This document shows, piece after piece, positions 34,253 through 43,566 of a stretch of 64,000 bases of DNA. Position 1 is the stretch's first letter. Each line of letters begins with the position of its first letter. The stretch is from Mycetocola saprophilus (GTDB lineage: Bacteria > Actinomycetota > Actinomycetes > Actinomycetales > Microbacteriaceae): contig NZ_JOEC01000004.1 of the NCBI RefSeq assembly GCF_000718085.1, positions 174,870-238,869 of the forward strand. The letters run 5' to 3'. A program made the translations under genes and the position numbers. Under the pieces are notes generated by a model. It was given only the letters and a program-made list of their open reading frames with translations, was not told the origin of the DNA and did not search any database.

Positions 34253-36120
34253 GTATGCGGGGACCCGGCGGCGGAGGCGGCCGCGGCGGTGGGCGGGTGA
34301 GCGGCGCGGACGAATCCGCCCAGCGCGCCATGAACGCGCAGGCCCCAAAAATCCCGCACCTACTGCGCCGAATCTTCACCCTGTTTGCCCCGTATAAACC
34401 CAAGATCATCGTCACGATCGCGCTGGTCCTGGTCGGGGCCGCGCTCTCGGTGCTCCCGCCGCTGCTGGTGTCCCGCGCGTTTGATGACGGGCTGTTTCCC
34501 AAGAGCGGCACCCCGAACCTGCCGGTGCTGACCACCATCGTCATCACGATGATCATCATTTTTGTGGGATCCACCGCCCTCGGGGTCTGGCAAACCTGGC
34601 TCACCGCGACCGTGGGAAACTCGGTTATGGGCGACCTGCGCGTGCGCCTGTTTCGCCGTCTCCAGGAAATGGAGCTGAGCTTTTTCACCCGCACCAAGAC
34701 CGGTGTGATCCAGTCGCGCCTGCAAAACGACGTGGGCGGAGTCTCCTCGGTTCTCACCAACACGATCTCCAGCGTGCTGGGCAACATCGTCACGGTGATC
34801 GCCGCACTGGTCGCGATGCTGATGCTCAACGTTCAGCTGACCATCATCGCGCTGATCCTGATGCCGGTCCTGGTCATCGCCCAGCGCCGGGTAGGCCAGG
34901 TGCGGGCGCGCATCGCGACCCAGACGCAGGAGTCGCTCTCCGAGATGACCGCGATCACCCAGGAGACCCTGAGCGTCTCGGGCATCCTGCTGGCCAAGAG
35001 CTTCGGCCGTCAGGAGGCCGAGATCGGCCGCTACCAGTCGGCGAATAAGGTGCAGGTGGGGCTCCAGGTGCGCCAGCAGATGAGCGGCCAGTGGTTCTTC
35101 GCGATGGTCAACATCTTCCTCTCCTCGATCCCGGCGATCGTCTACCTGGTCTCGGGCTATCTGATCACCGGCGGGGCGACGGATATTTCCGCCGGTGTGA
35201 TCGTGGCCTTCACCACGGTGCAGTCGCGGCTGCTGTTCCCGCTGATCTCGATCATGCGAGTGGGCCTTGACCTGCAGACCTCGGGCGCGCTGTTTGCCCG
35301 CATCTTCGAATACCTCGACCTGAAACCGGCTATCGCCGATGCGCCGAACGCGGTGAATGTGTCCCGGGCGAAGGGGCCGGCCGGGCAGATCGACTTCGAC
35401 AACGTGACCTTCCGCTATCCCGATGCCTCGGAGAGCGAACCGGCGACCCTGGACGGGGTGAGCTTCAGCATCCGTCCGGGCCAGTTTGCCGCGTTTGTGG
35501 GCCCCAGCGGCGCCGGTAAAACCACGATCTCGTACCTGATTCCGCGCTTCTACGACTCCACCGGTGGCACCGTACGCTTCTCGGGCACCGCGGTGACCGA
35601 GCTGACCCACGAGTCCCTGGTTGAGCGCATCGGCGTGGTCAATCAGGAAACGTACCTGTTCCACGCGTCCATCGCCGAGAACCTGCGCTACGCCAAACCC
35701 GATGCGACCGATGCCGAGCTGGAAGCGGCCGCTCGCGCGGCCAACATCCACGACACCATCGCCCGCTTCCCCGAGGGGTACAACACCCTGGTGGGGGAGC
35801 GCGGTTACCGGCTCTCCGGTGGTGAAAAGCAGCGGGTGGCCATCGCCCGGGTTCTGCTCAAGGATCCGCCCGTGCTGATCCTGGACGAGGCCACCAGTGC
35901 GCTGGACACCCTCTCCGAGCGGGTGGTGCAGCGTGCGCTGGAACAGGCCTCGGAGGGACGCACCACCGTGGCGATCGCCCACCGACTCTCCACGATTGTG
36001 TCCGCGGACGTCATATTTGTGCTCGAGGGTGGACACATCGTTGAGTCGGGAACCCATGAGGAACTGCTCGCAGCCGAGGGTTTATATGCCCGACTCTTCG
36101 CCGAGCAGATGCACGGCTAG
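34249..36120 (+). CDS. ABC exporter, fused permease and ATPase
   Basis: A 623-aa half-transporter. A Gly-rich N-terminus is followed by a six-helix ABC type I exporter domain (about 55-350) and a nucleotide-binding domain with Walker A GPSGAGKTT, Q-loop VVNQETYLF, signature RLSGGEKQRVAIAR, Walker B VLILDEATSALD and H-loop AIAHRLST. It should act as a homodimer or with another half-transporter, exporting lipids, peptides or drugs. The start used overlaps the stop of a 24-codon leader ORF; a later in-frame ATG exists at codon 28 (MNAQAPKIPH) and is an alternative. Confidence 0.92.
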   Translation: MSMRGPGGGGGRGGGRVSGADESAQRAMNAQAPKIPHLLRRIFTLFAPYKPKIIVTIALVLVGAALSVLPPLLVSRAFDDGLFPKSGTPNLPVLTTIVITMIIIFVGSTALGVWQTWLTATVGNSVMGDLRVRLFRRLQEMELSFFTRTKTGVIQSRLQNDVGGVSSVLTNTISSVLGNIVTVIAALVAMLMLNVQLTIIALILMPVLVIAQRRVGQVRARIATQTQESLSEMTAITQETLSVSGILLAKSFGRQEAEIGRYQSANKVQVGLQVRQQMSGQWFFAMVNIFLSSIPAIVYLVSGYLITGGATDISAGVIVAFTTVQSRLLFPLISIMRVGLDLQTSGALFARIFEYLDLKPAIADAPNAVNVSRAKGPAGQIDFDNVTFRYPDASESEPATLDGVSFSIRPGQFAAFVGPSGAGKTTISYLIPRFYDSTGGTVRFSGTAVTELTHESLVERIGVVNQETYLFHASIAENLRYAKPDATDAELEAAARAANIHDTIARFPEGYNTLVGERGYRLSGGEKQRVAIARVLLKDPPVLILDEATSALDTLSERVVQRALEQASEGRTTVAIAHRLSTIVSADVIFVLEGGHIVESGTHEELLAAEGLYARLFAEQMHG

Positions 36121-36232
36121 CGGGCCGAATTCGCCGAAACGTAACACTTGATTTCTGCCGGTTACAGTTAGGGTTGCGGATTATTATCCGCCGCCGCCCG
36201 AAAACCCCGGGTGCGAGTAAGGAATCACACAC

Positions 36233-37600
36233 ATGAAGTACGCAGAGTCCGTGGTGGACCTGATCGGCAACACCCCGCTGGTCAAGCTGAACCGGGTCAC
36301 CGAGGGCATTACCGCAACCGTTTTGGTGAAGGTCGAGTACCTGAACCCTGGCGGATCGGTGAAGGATCGCGTCGCGCTGAAGATGATCACCGAGGCCGAG
36401 AAGGCCGGTGAGCTGCTTCCGGGCGGCACCATCGTGGAACCCACCAGCGGAAACACCGGGGTGGGCCTAGCGCTGGTCGCCCAGCAGCGCGGATATCAGT
36501 GTGTGTTTGTCACCCCGGATAAGGTGGGCGAGGAAAAGCGCGACGTGCTCCGCGCCTACGGTGCCGAGGTAGTGGTGACCCCGACATCGGTGAGCCCCGA
36601 TTCCCCGCAGTCCTACTATGCGGTCTCGGACCGGCTGACCGCCGAGATCCCCGGGGCCTATAAGCCCAACCAGTTCTTCAACGACAACGGTCCGCTGAGC
36701 CACTACGAGTCCACCGGACCCGAGATCTGGCGCGACACCGACGGCAAGGTCACCCACTTCGTGGCCGGTGCCGGGACCGGCGGGACCATCTCGGGTGCCG
36801 CGCGCTACCTGCGCGAGGTGTCGAATGACGGCGTGCGGATCATCGCAGCCGACCCTGAGGGATCGATCTACTCGGGTGGCACCGGTCGCCCCTACCTGGT
36901 CGAGGGTGTGGGCGAGGACATGTGGCCGGGCACCTACCACCCCGAACTCGTGGACGAGGCGATCGCGATTGACGATGCCGAATCCTTCGCGATGACCCGC
37001 CGCCTGGCCCGCGAGGAGGGCCTGCTCGTGGGTGGATCCTCCGGTATGGCGGTGGCCGCCGGACTCCGCGTGGCCCGGACCCTCGGACCCGAAGACGTAA
37101 TGGTGATCCTGCTGCCGGATTCCGGCCGCGGCTACCTCACCAAGGTGTTCAACGACGGGTGGATGCGCGACTTTGGGTACGACCACGGCGAGGGTGAGAC
37201 CCTGGCAAGCGTGTTGCCGGCAGACGTGAGCGCCGCGCTCCCGCGCCTCGCCCCCGCGGACACCGTGACCGCCGCCGGCGCGCGTTTGCGCGAGCTTGGC
37301 CTCCCCGCCCTGCCGATTATCACCACCACCGCGGACCCGGTGCTCGGCGAGGTCTGGGGTGCGGTGCGCGAATCCGACCTGCTCGCCGGGCTGCTGGCCG
37401 GCGAGATCACCGCCGAGACGGCCGTGGACCGCGGCATCGGTGCCCCGATTGCCACGATCGGCTCGGGCCGCGGCATTGCCGAGGCACGCGTCGCCCTCGA
37501 GGAGCACGGCGTCCTGCTGGTGCTGACCGACGGTAAGCCCGTGGCGATCCTGACCCCCGGCATCCTGATCGATGCCCTGGCCGCGAAGGCCACCGCATAA
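36233..37600 (+). CDS. cbs: Cystathionine beta-synthase
   Basis: Condenses serine (or O-acetylserine) with homocysteine to cystathionine in the cytosol. The 455-aa protein has a fold-II PLP domain with Lys44 in LNPGGSVKDRVALKMI, the substrate loop EPTSGNTGVGLALV and GAGTGGTISGAARYLRE, and then two CBS domains (about residues 335-455, ending PVAILTPGILIDAL) that are the regulatory module. The tandem CBS domains separate it from plain cysteine synthase. A weak GGA ribosome site precedes the ATG. Followed by a MetB-type gene, giving a reverse-transsulfuration pair. Confidence 0.92.
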   Translation: MKYAESVVDLIGNTPLVKLNRVTEGITATVLVKVEYLNPGGSVKDRVALKMITEAEKAGELLPGGTIVEPTSGNTGVGLALVAQQRGYQCVFVTPDKVGEEKRDVLRAYGAEVVVTPTSVSPDSPQSYYAVSDRLTAEIPGAYKPNQFFNDNGPLSHYESTGPEIWRDTDGKVTHFVAGAGTGGTISGAARYLREVSNDGVRIIAADPEGSIYSGGTGRPYLVEGVGEDMWPGTYHPELVDEAIAIDDAESFAMTRRLAREEGLLVGGSSGMAVAAGLRVARTLGPEDVMVILLPDSGRGYLTKVFNDGWMRDFGYDHGEGETLASVLPADVSAALPRLAPADTVTAAGARLRELGLPALPIITTTADPVLGEVWGAVRESDLLAGLLAGEITAETAVDRGIGAPIATIGSGRGIAEARVALEEHGVLLVLTDGKPVAILTPGILIDALAAKATA

Positions 37601-37689
37601 TGAGCACCATCCATGGGGTTCCGGTGGCCGTGTTGGCCGCCACCGCGACCCAGAACGTGTCCGGCGCCACCGGCGAGTGTCCGCGCTAA
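37600..37689 (+). other. Possible 29-codon ORF overlapping the cbs stop
   Basis: The stop of cbs is TAATG, and that ATG opens a 29-codon frame (MSTIHGVPVAVLAATATQ...) that ends at TAA 37687-37689. It could be translated by coupling or be chance; the peptide has no known match and codon use is ordinary for the genome. Confidence 0.3.
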
Positions 37690-37799
37690 TCGCCCCGTAA
37701 CATCGCGTTTCGGGCGACCCCGTCGCCAGCCACTTTGGCGTGCCCCCGCACGCCCTCCCCGCGCCTCGCGCACACACGTTTTTTCCGAAAGGACACCCC

Positions 37800-38966
37800 A
37801 TGACCCACTCCGAAGGCTTCGCCACCCGCGCCATTCACGCCGGCCAGGAATTTGATCCGACCACCGGTGCCGTGATCCCGCCGCTCTACCTCACCTCGAC
37901 CTTCGTCCAGGCGGGGATGGGCCAGCTGCGCGGAGGCTACGAGTACTCCCGCGGCGGCAACCCCACCCGCACCTCGTTGGAAACCCAGATGGCGGCGCTG
38001 GATGACGCCAAGCATGCGATCACCTTCTCCTCGGGCCTGGCCGCCGAGGACGGCCTGCTGCGCGCGATACTGCGCCCCGGAGACCACGTGGTGATCGGCA
38101 ACGACGCCTACGGCGGAAGCTACCGACTGATCAGCCGGGTCTTCGGCCCGTGGGGCATCACCCACACGGTCGTGGACCTCGGCGATGCCGATGCCGTGGC
38201 CGCTGCCATCACCGAGAACACCAAGATTCTCTGGGTGGAGACCCCCTCCAACCCGCTGCTGGCGATCACCGATATCGCCGCGCTCGCCGAGATTGCCCAT
38301 GCCCAGGACGTGCGCGTGCTGGTGGATAACACCTTCGCGACCCCGATCCTGCAGCAGCCGCTGGCCCTCGGCGCGGACATCGTGGTGTACTCGACCACCA
38401 AGTACATCGGCGGCCACTCCGACGTCATCGGCGGCGCGATTGTGCTCAACGATGATGAGCTGGCCGAAGCCGTGCGCTTCCAGCAGTTCGCCGTGGGTGC
38501 GATCTCCGCCCCGCTCGAGGCCTGGCTGACCACCCGCGGCATCAAGACCCTGCCGCTGCGCATGCGTCAGCACGGCGAGAACGCGCAGGCCGTGGCCGAG
38601 CTGCTGGAGTCGCGTCCCGAGGTCGAGCGCGTGTACTACCCGGGCTTGGAAAGCCACCCCGGACACGAGCTCGCCAAGAAGCAGATGAGCGGCTTTGGTG
38701 GCATGGTGTCCTTCGCCCTGCGCGGGGGACGCGAGGCGGCGATCGCGTTTGCCGAGAGCACCGAGCTGTTCCAGCTGGCCGAATCCCTCGGCGGCGTGGA
38801 ATCGCTGATGAACTACCCGGCACTGATGACCCACGCCTCGGTCGCCGGCACCGAGCTGGCCGTGCCGGACAACGTGCTGCGCCTCTCGGTGGGAGTGGAG
38901 GACGTCGCGGACCTGCTAGCCGATATGGAGCGCGCGTTCGAGCGCACGGCCGCAAGACTGGCCTAG
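37800..38966 (+). CDS. metB: Cystathionine gamma-synthase/gamma-lyase (MetB type)
   Basis: A 388-aa fold-I PLP enzyme of the Cys/Met metabolism family. Conserved segments: ATRAIHAGQEFDPTTGAV, LYLTSTFVQ, YEYSRGGNPTRTSLE, TFSSGLAAEDGLL, PLP Asp/Tyr in LVDNTFATPILQQPL, and the Schiff-base lysine in VYSTTKYIGGHSDVIGGA. Next to cbs it probably works in transsulfuration; MetB (synthase) and gamma-lyase cannot be told apart by eye. ATG 37800 follows GAAAGGA; an upstream in-frame GTG at 37740 has no ribosome site. Confidence 0.9.
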   Translation: MTHSEGFATRAIHAGQEFDPTTGAVIPPLYLTSTFVQAGMGQLRGGYEYSRGGNPTRTSLETQMAALDDAKHAITFSSGLAAEDGLLRAILRPGDHVVIGNDAYGGSYRLISRVFGPWGITHTVVDLGDADAVAAAITENTKILWVETPSNPLLAITDIAALAEIAHAQDVRVLVDNTFATPILQQPLALGADIVVYSTTKYIGGHSDVIGGAIVLNDDELAEAVRFQQFAVGAISAPLEAWLTTRGIKTLPLRMRQHGENAQAVAELLESRPEVERVYYPGLESHPGHELAKKQMSGFGGMVSFALRGGREAAIAFAESTELFQLAESLGGVESLMNYPALMTHASVAGTELAVPDNVLRLSVGVEDVADLLADMERAFERTAARLA

Positions 38967-39034
38967 CGCTCGATCACCGAGCTAGCGTCGGTTTCGGTCC
39001 GGGCATCGGTCTCGGGCCTGGCACCCCATCACAC

Positions 39035-39071
39035 AACCGGGCGGATCCTCCCTGCGAGGGTCCGCCCGGTT
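39035..39071 (+). terminator. Terminator after the transsulfuration genes
   Basis: AACCGGGCGGA / TCCGCCCGGTT 11-base stem with a 15-base loop that can itself pair (CCTCCCTGCGAGGG), followed by TTCGTG. Confidence 0.75.
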
Positions 39072-39358
39072 TCGTGTGGGCGAACCGAATCGAGCGCCTC
39101 GGCCACGCAGAACGGGCGGGATGCCACGCTCAACGGTCACCGAGTGGGCGCCATACCCGAAACAAAGCCCGGAAACAGGGCCTCCCGCTCGGGGGACAAC
39201 CGGTTATGAAGCGGTCATTCGGGCGCGGGGAACGGGCGGGGGTGGGCAAAAAATCGCGTGTTAGTTTGAGAAAATCATCCCCCACGCAGTTTCACTCAAT
39301 GAGGAGAAGTACGTTCCGTGCACCCTCACTGTTTGCGTACCGAAACCGAGGCCCCCGC
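39072..39358 (+). other. Intergenic region before the polyol MFS gene
   Basis: No gene, repeat or riboswitch is recognised in these 287 bases. An in-frame upstream extension of the MFS frame crosses it but has no transporter-like content. Probably holds the MFS promoter; AT-rich TTAGTTTGAGAAAATCAT near 39262 is the likeliest place. Confidence 0.4.
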
Positions 39359-40654
39359 ATGACTTCCACCCTCGTCCCGCAGCGCGGGCTCCTTGAACGC
39401 CTCGGCCTGACCGCGCCGATCGCGATCGGCCTGGCCGCGGTCACCGTCTTCTTGATCGGTGATGGCATCGAGTCCGTCTGGCTCGCCAACTACCTGCACA
39501 CCACCGAGGGCTTCACCGTCGCCGAGGCCAGCGCGGTCATCACCGCCTACGGCATCGTGGTGGCCATCGCCTCGTTCTTCTCGGGCGCGCTGCCCGAGGC
39601 CTGGGGCGTGCGCCGCGTGATGACCATCGGGCTGGTGGCCTTCCTCTTCTTCGCCGCCCTGTTCATCCTGGTTGCGCTGCCCTCGCAGAACCTCGGCCTG
39701 GTGATCGGCATCTACGCGCTGCGCGGGATCGGCTATCCCTTCTTCGCCTACGGCTTCCTCACCTGGGTGCTCAACGCGTCCTCCCCCGAGAAGCAGTCGC
39801 CGGTGGCCGGATGGTTCTGGTTCGCGTTCTCCAGCGGCATGCAGATCATCGGCCCGGCCCTGGCCAGCGTCCTGCTGCCCGGCGTCGGCGCCATCTCGAC
39901 CCTCTGGGTGGGCTTCGCCCTGGCCGCAATCGGCGGGATCGCCGGCATCGCCTTCCTGGGACGGACCGCGGCGAAAACCGAGTCCACCCGCGGCAACGCC
40001 ACCGCGGCACTGGCCCGCGGCCTCTCGATCCTCTGGCGTCGCCCCAAGGTGTCGCTGCTGCTGATCGTCAAGGTGGTCAACCTCGCCGGTCCGCTGGCCG
40101 TGGCCGTGTTCTATGTGCCCTACCTGGTCTCCGAGATTCACCTGCCCGAGGCGCTGGCGATCAACGTGTTCACCGTCTACGGCATCTCGGCGGTGATTGG
40201 CAACGTGGTCTGGGGCAACCTCGGCAACCGGATTGGCTGGCATCGCTCGACCCAGTGGATCGCGACCCCGCTGTGTGCGCTGGGCATCTTCGCCTACTAC
40301 TACATCCCGCAGCTGGTGGGACCGAACTTCGCGCTGATCGCCCTGGCCTCGGTGATCATGGGGGCCGGTGCCAGCGCATACGTGCCGATGAACCCGCTGG
40401 CCATCGCGCATGGACACGGCGAGACCGGCGCGATCATGTCGGTGCTGAACCTGGGCGCGGGCCTCGCGGCCGTCGTGGGTCCGGGTCTGGTTGCCGCGCT
40501 GGTTGCGGTCACCGGATACCAGGGCATCGCCTGGGGGCTGATCGCGCTCTACGGCCTCGCGTTTGTCGTGACGATCTTCCTCAAGCTGCCCAATGAGGCC
40601 GAGCTGCGTAGCGCGCAGGCGGCCCAGCCGGCCGCGGTGCCGGTCGGTCACTAA
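39359..40654 (+). CDS. MFS transporter, polyol permease-like
   Basis: A 431-aa, 12-helix carrier. The N-terminus (IGLAAVTVFLIGDGIESVWL, LHTTEGFTVAEASAVITAYG) and GIGYPFFAYGFLTWV with NAIGWHR-like TM8-9 loop (NLGNRIGWHRST) are characteristic of the ribitol/arabitol permease group (RbtT/DalT). The neighbouring xylulokinase and xylose isomerase genes, in convergent orientation, fit uptake of a pentose or pentitol. The ATG at 39359 is preceded by GAGG; a much longer frame upstream is non-coding in character. Confidence 0.85.
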   Translation: MTSTLVPQRGLLERLGLTAPIAIGLAAVTVFLIGDGIESVWLANYLHTTEGFTVAEASAVITAYGIVVAIASFFSGALPEAWGVRRVMTIGLVAFLFFAALFILVALPSQNLGLVIGIYALRGIGYPFFAYGFLTWVLNASSPEKQSPVAGWFWFAFSSGMQIIGPALASVLLPGVGAISTLWVGFALAAIGGIAGIAFLGRTAAKTESTRGNATAALARGLSILWRRPKVSLLLIVKVVNLAGPLAVAVFYVPYLVSEIHLPEALAINVFTVYGISAVIGNVVWGNLGNRIGWHRSTQWIATPLCALGIFAYYYIPQLVGPNFALIALASVIMGAGASAYVPMNPLAIAHGHGETGAIMSVLNLGAGLAAVVGPGLVAALVAVTGYQGIAWGLIALYGLAFVVTIFLKLPNEAELRSAQAAQPAAVPVGH

Positions 40655-40676
40655 CCCCCACCGTGTGCAGGACCCG

Positions 40677-40704
40677 AACGCGGGCGGCTTCGGCCGCCCG
40701 CGTT
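40677..40704. terminator. Bidirectional terminator between MFS and xylB
   Basis: Perfect 12-base stem AACGCGGGCGGC / GCCGCCCGCGTT with a TTCG tetraloop. It serves both convergent genes. Confidence 0.88.
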
Positions 40705-40709
40705 TGTGG

Positions 40710-42182
40710 TTAGCGGGCCGAGTATCCGGCGCGGATCTCGGGACGGTGATCCGGCGTCGGGGCGGCGGCAATCTCCAGCTCCCAGCCGGGGCGGGCCCCG
40801 GTGAGCGCCCAGGCCGCCTGAACCGCGCCGCCGTCGGCCACGTATTCGCCGGGGGTCGGGATGACCACCGGCACATCGAAGACCTGCGCGGCAATCCGCT
40901 GGACCGCGACATTCTGCGCGGCCCCGCCGACCACCAGGATTCTCCGGGCCGTGACCCCCTGCTCGCGGGCGGCATCCAGCCCGTCGGCCAGACCGCACAG
41001 CAGGCCCTCGATCGCCGCGCGGGCGAGGTTTGGTCGCACCGTGGATCCCAGCGTCATCCCAAACAGGGTCGCGGTGGCGTCGGGCAGGTTCGGGGTGCGC
41101 TCGCCCTCGAAATAGGGCTGCAAGACCAGGCCGCCGGATCCCGGCTCGGCTTCGAGGGCCAGGCGGCCCAGCTCGGTGTGATCCACCCCGAGCAGCCCGG
41201 CAATCGCATCGAGGATGCGGGCCGCGTTGAGCGTGCACACCAGCGGCAGGAATTCCCCCGAGGCGGCGGCAAAACCCGCGACGGTCCCGGTGGGATCATT
41301 GGGCGAGGCCTCGGTCACCGCAAACACGGTCCCGCTGGTGCCGATCGAGACCACCACGTCGCCGCTCTGAGCCCCGAGACCGAGCCCCGCCGCCGCGTTG
41401 TCGCCGGCCCCACCGGCGACAACAATATGGTCGGCGATGCCCGCGGGATCGGCGGAGAGAGTGTCATCCAGCAGGCGGGCGTCGATTCCGGTGCCGGCGG
41501 CGGTGCCGGGGGCCACGATGGCGGGGAGGACCACGCCGGTGCCCGGGGTTCCGGCCACACGAGCCTGCACGCCCAGCGCCCGGGCGAACAGATCGAGGTC
41601 GTATTCGCCGGTGCGCGCCGACCAGTACGCGGTACCCGAGGCATCGGATACGTCGGTGCGCAGCTGCTCCAGGTCGGGCCCGAGCGGACTCTCGCCGACG
41701 GGACCGTATCCGCGCAGTCGCCAGGTCAGCCAGTCGTGGGGGAGCGCGACCGCGGCCACCCGGGCGGCATTCTCGGGCTCGGCATCGCGCAGCCAGCGCA
41801 GCTTGGTCGCGGTAAAGGAGGCTACCGGGACCACGCCCACCCGTTCGGCATAGACCTCGGCACCGACCTCCTCGATCAGGTCGAGGGCCGCCTGGGCGCT
41901 GCGGGTATCGTTCCAGAGCAGGGCGTCGCGGATGACCCGCCCCTCGGCATCCAGCACCACCATGCCGTGCTGCTGACCGGCCACCGAGATCGCCGCGACA
42001 TCGCTCAGCCCGCCGGCCTCGGTGATCGCGGTTCCCAGCGCCTCCCACCAGGCGGCGGGATCCACCGCGGTGCCCTCGGGATGGGATGCTCGGCCCTGAC
42101 GCACCAGGCGCCCGGTTGCGGCATCACGAATAACAATCTTGCAGCTCTGGGTGGACGAATCGACACCGGCAACGAGGCTCAT
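40710..42182 (-). CDS. xylB: Xylulokinase
   Basis: Phosphorylates D-xylulose to xylulose 5-phosphate. The 490-aa FGGY-family kinase begins with the phosphate-1 motif [19 protein letters not shown], has [15 protein letters not shown] and ALLWNDTRS, the FGGY-C domain motif [12 protein letters not shown], and adenosine motif [20 protein letters not shown]. The ATG at 42182 follows AAGGA; an 18-codon upstream extension is not needed. It lies downstream of xylA on the same strand, separated by 72 bases. Confidence 0.93.
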   Translation of the reverse strand: MSLVAGVDSSTQSCKIVIRDAATGRLVRQGRASHPEGTAVDPAAWWEALGTAITEAGGLSDVAAISVAGQQHGMVVLDAEGRVIRDALLWNDTRSAQAALDLIEEVGAEVYAERVGVVPVASFTATKLRWLRDAEPENAARVAAVALPHDWLTWRLRGYGPVGESPLGPDLEQLRTDVSDASGTAYWSARTGEYDLDLFARALGVQARVAGTPGTGVVLPAIVAPGTAAGTGIDARLLDDTLSADPAGIADHIVVAGGAGDNAAAGLGLGAQSGDVVVSIGTSGTVFAVTEASPNDPTGTVAGFAAASGEFLPLVCTLNAARILDAIAGLLGVDHTELGRLALEAEPGSGGLVLQPYFEGERTPNLPDATATLFGMTLGSTVRPNLARAAIEGLLCGLADGLDAAREQGVTARRILVVGGAAQNVAVQRIAAQVFDVPVVIPTPGEYVADGGAVQAAWALTGARPGWELEIAAAPTPDHRPEIRAGYSAR

Positions 42183-42254
42183 GGGGGTCCTTAGATCGGT
42201 GATGGTGGGCGGGCTGCGTGGCACCCCACCCACCATCGAGACTACTGCGAGGGG

Positions 42255-43463
42255 TTAGGCGCGGAAGCCCAGCAGGTGCTCCACGGCCAGCTGCTGCAGG
42301 CGCACGAAGCCGTAGCCCTGACCGCCGAAGTAGCGCTCGGGGGTGAAGTCCTCGTAGGCGGACCGGTCGGCGATCAGATCGTTGTAGCTCTCGCCGGCGT
42401 TCAGGGTCGGCTCGGAGAGCTCGTTTACCCGGGCTGCGGCGAAGGCCGCCTGCACCTCGGGGTCGGCGCGGAAGGCCGCGGCGCGCTCCTTGAACATCAG
42501 GTAGTTGGCCATGTTGGCGGCCGCGGAGTCCCAGACCCCGGTGATGTCCTCGGTGCGGCTGGGCTTGTAGTCGAAGTGACGCGGACCGTCGTAGGCGGGG
42601 CCGCCGTTCGGACCGCCGTTTTCCAGCAGGTCCACCAGCGAGAACGCGTTCATCACGTCGCCGTGGCCAAACACCAGGTCCTGGTCGTACTTGATGCCGC
42701 GCTGGCCGTTGAGATCGATGTGGTACAGCTTGCCGTGCTCGATAGCCTGGGCGATACCCGCGGTGAAGTTCAGTCCGGCCATCTGCTCGTGACCCACCTC
42801 GGGGTTCACACCCACGAGTTCGGGGCGGTCCAGGGTGTTGATGAAGGCGAGGGCGTGGCCGAGGGTCGGCAGCAGGATGTCGCCGCGGGGCTCGTTGGGC
42901 TTGGGCTCGATCGCGAAGCGGATGTCATAACCCTTGTCGGTCACGTAGTCACCGAGCAGGTTGACGGCCTCGCGGTAGCGCTCGAGGGCCGCACCCACGT
43001 TCTTGGCGGAGTCGTACTCGCTGCCCTCGCGGCCACCCCACATGACGAAGGTCTTGGCGCCGAGCTCGGCGGCCAGGTCGAGGTTGCGCAGTACCTTGCG
43101 CAGCGCGAAACGGCGCACCTCGCGGTCGTTGGAGGTAAAGCCGCCGTCCTTGAAGACGGGGGCGGAGAAGAGGTTGGTGGTGACCATCGGCACCACGATG
43201 CCGGTGTCGGCGAGGGCCTGCTTGAGGCGGTCGATCTGCTTCTGGCGAGCGGCATCGCTCGATCCAAACGCGAAGAGGTCGTCGTCGTGGAAGGTCAGTC
43301 CGTACGCGCCGAGGTCGTTGAGGCGTTCGACGGCTTCAACCACGTCGAGGTCGGGACGGGTCGGGCCGCCGAACGGGTCGGTTCCGTTGTAACCGATGGT
43401 CCAGAGTCCGAAGGAAAACTTGTCGGCCTTGGTGGGCTTCATTGCCATGCTGGGTCCATTCAT
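42255..43463 (-). CDS. xylA: Xylose isomerase
   Basis: Converts D-xylose to D-xylulose. The 402-aa product has the actinobacterial class pattern: [32 protein letters not shown] with catalytic His, [37 protein letters not shown], the metal site [16 protein letters not shown], and [22 protein letters not shown] with [12 protein letters not shown]. Alternative starts at 43448 or 43442 ([10 protein letters not shown]) are equally plausible, since no ribosome site favours the first ATG. Divergent from a ROK regulator that probably controls xylAB. Confidence 0.95.
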   Translation of the reverse strand: MNGPSMAMKPTKADKFSFGLWTIGYNGTDPFGGPTRPDLDVVEAVERLNDLGAYGLTFHDDDLFAFGSSDAARQKQIDRLKQALADTGIVVPMVTTNLFSAPVFKDGGFTSNDREVRRFALRKVLRNLDLAAELGAKTFVMWGGREGSEYDSAKNVGAALERYREAVNLLGDYVTDKGYDIRFAIEPKPNEPRGDILLPTLGHALAFINTLDRPELVGVNPEVGHEQMAGLNFTAGIAQAIEHGKLYHIDLNGQRGIKYDQDLVFGHGDVMNAFSLVDLLENGGPNGGPAYDGPRHFDYKPSRTEDITGVWDSAAANMANYLMFKERAAAFRADPEVQAAFAAARVNELSEPTLNAGESYNDLIADRSAYEDFTPERYFGGQGYGFVRLQQLAVEHLLGFRA

Positions 43464-43566
43464 CGAGGGAGTTTGTTGCGTTGAAGGACATATTACGACG
43501 GAATTGTTGTTTGCGCCACCAAAAAGGGTTGATGGGATAGGATTCGGGAGAAACTAAGGGGAAACT

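Noticed and set aside
43464..43566. XylR operator between xylA and the ROK gene
   Set aside because: TTTGTTGCG and TTGTTTGCG resemble each other, but no convincing inverted repeat or consistent promoter spacing was found, so no site is annotated.
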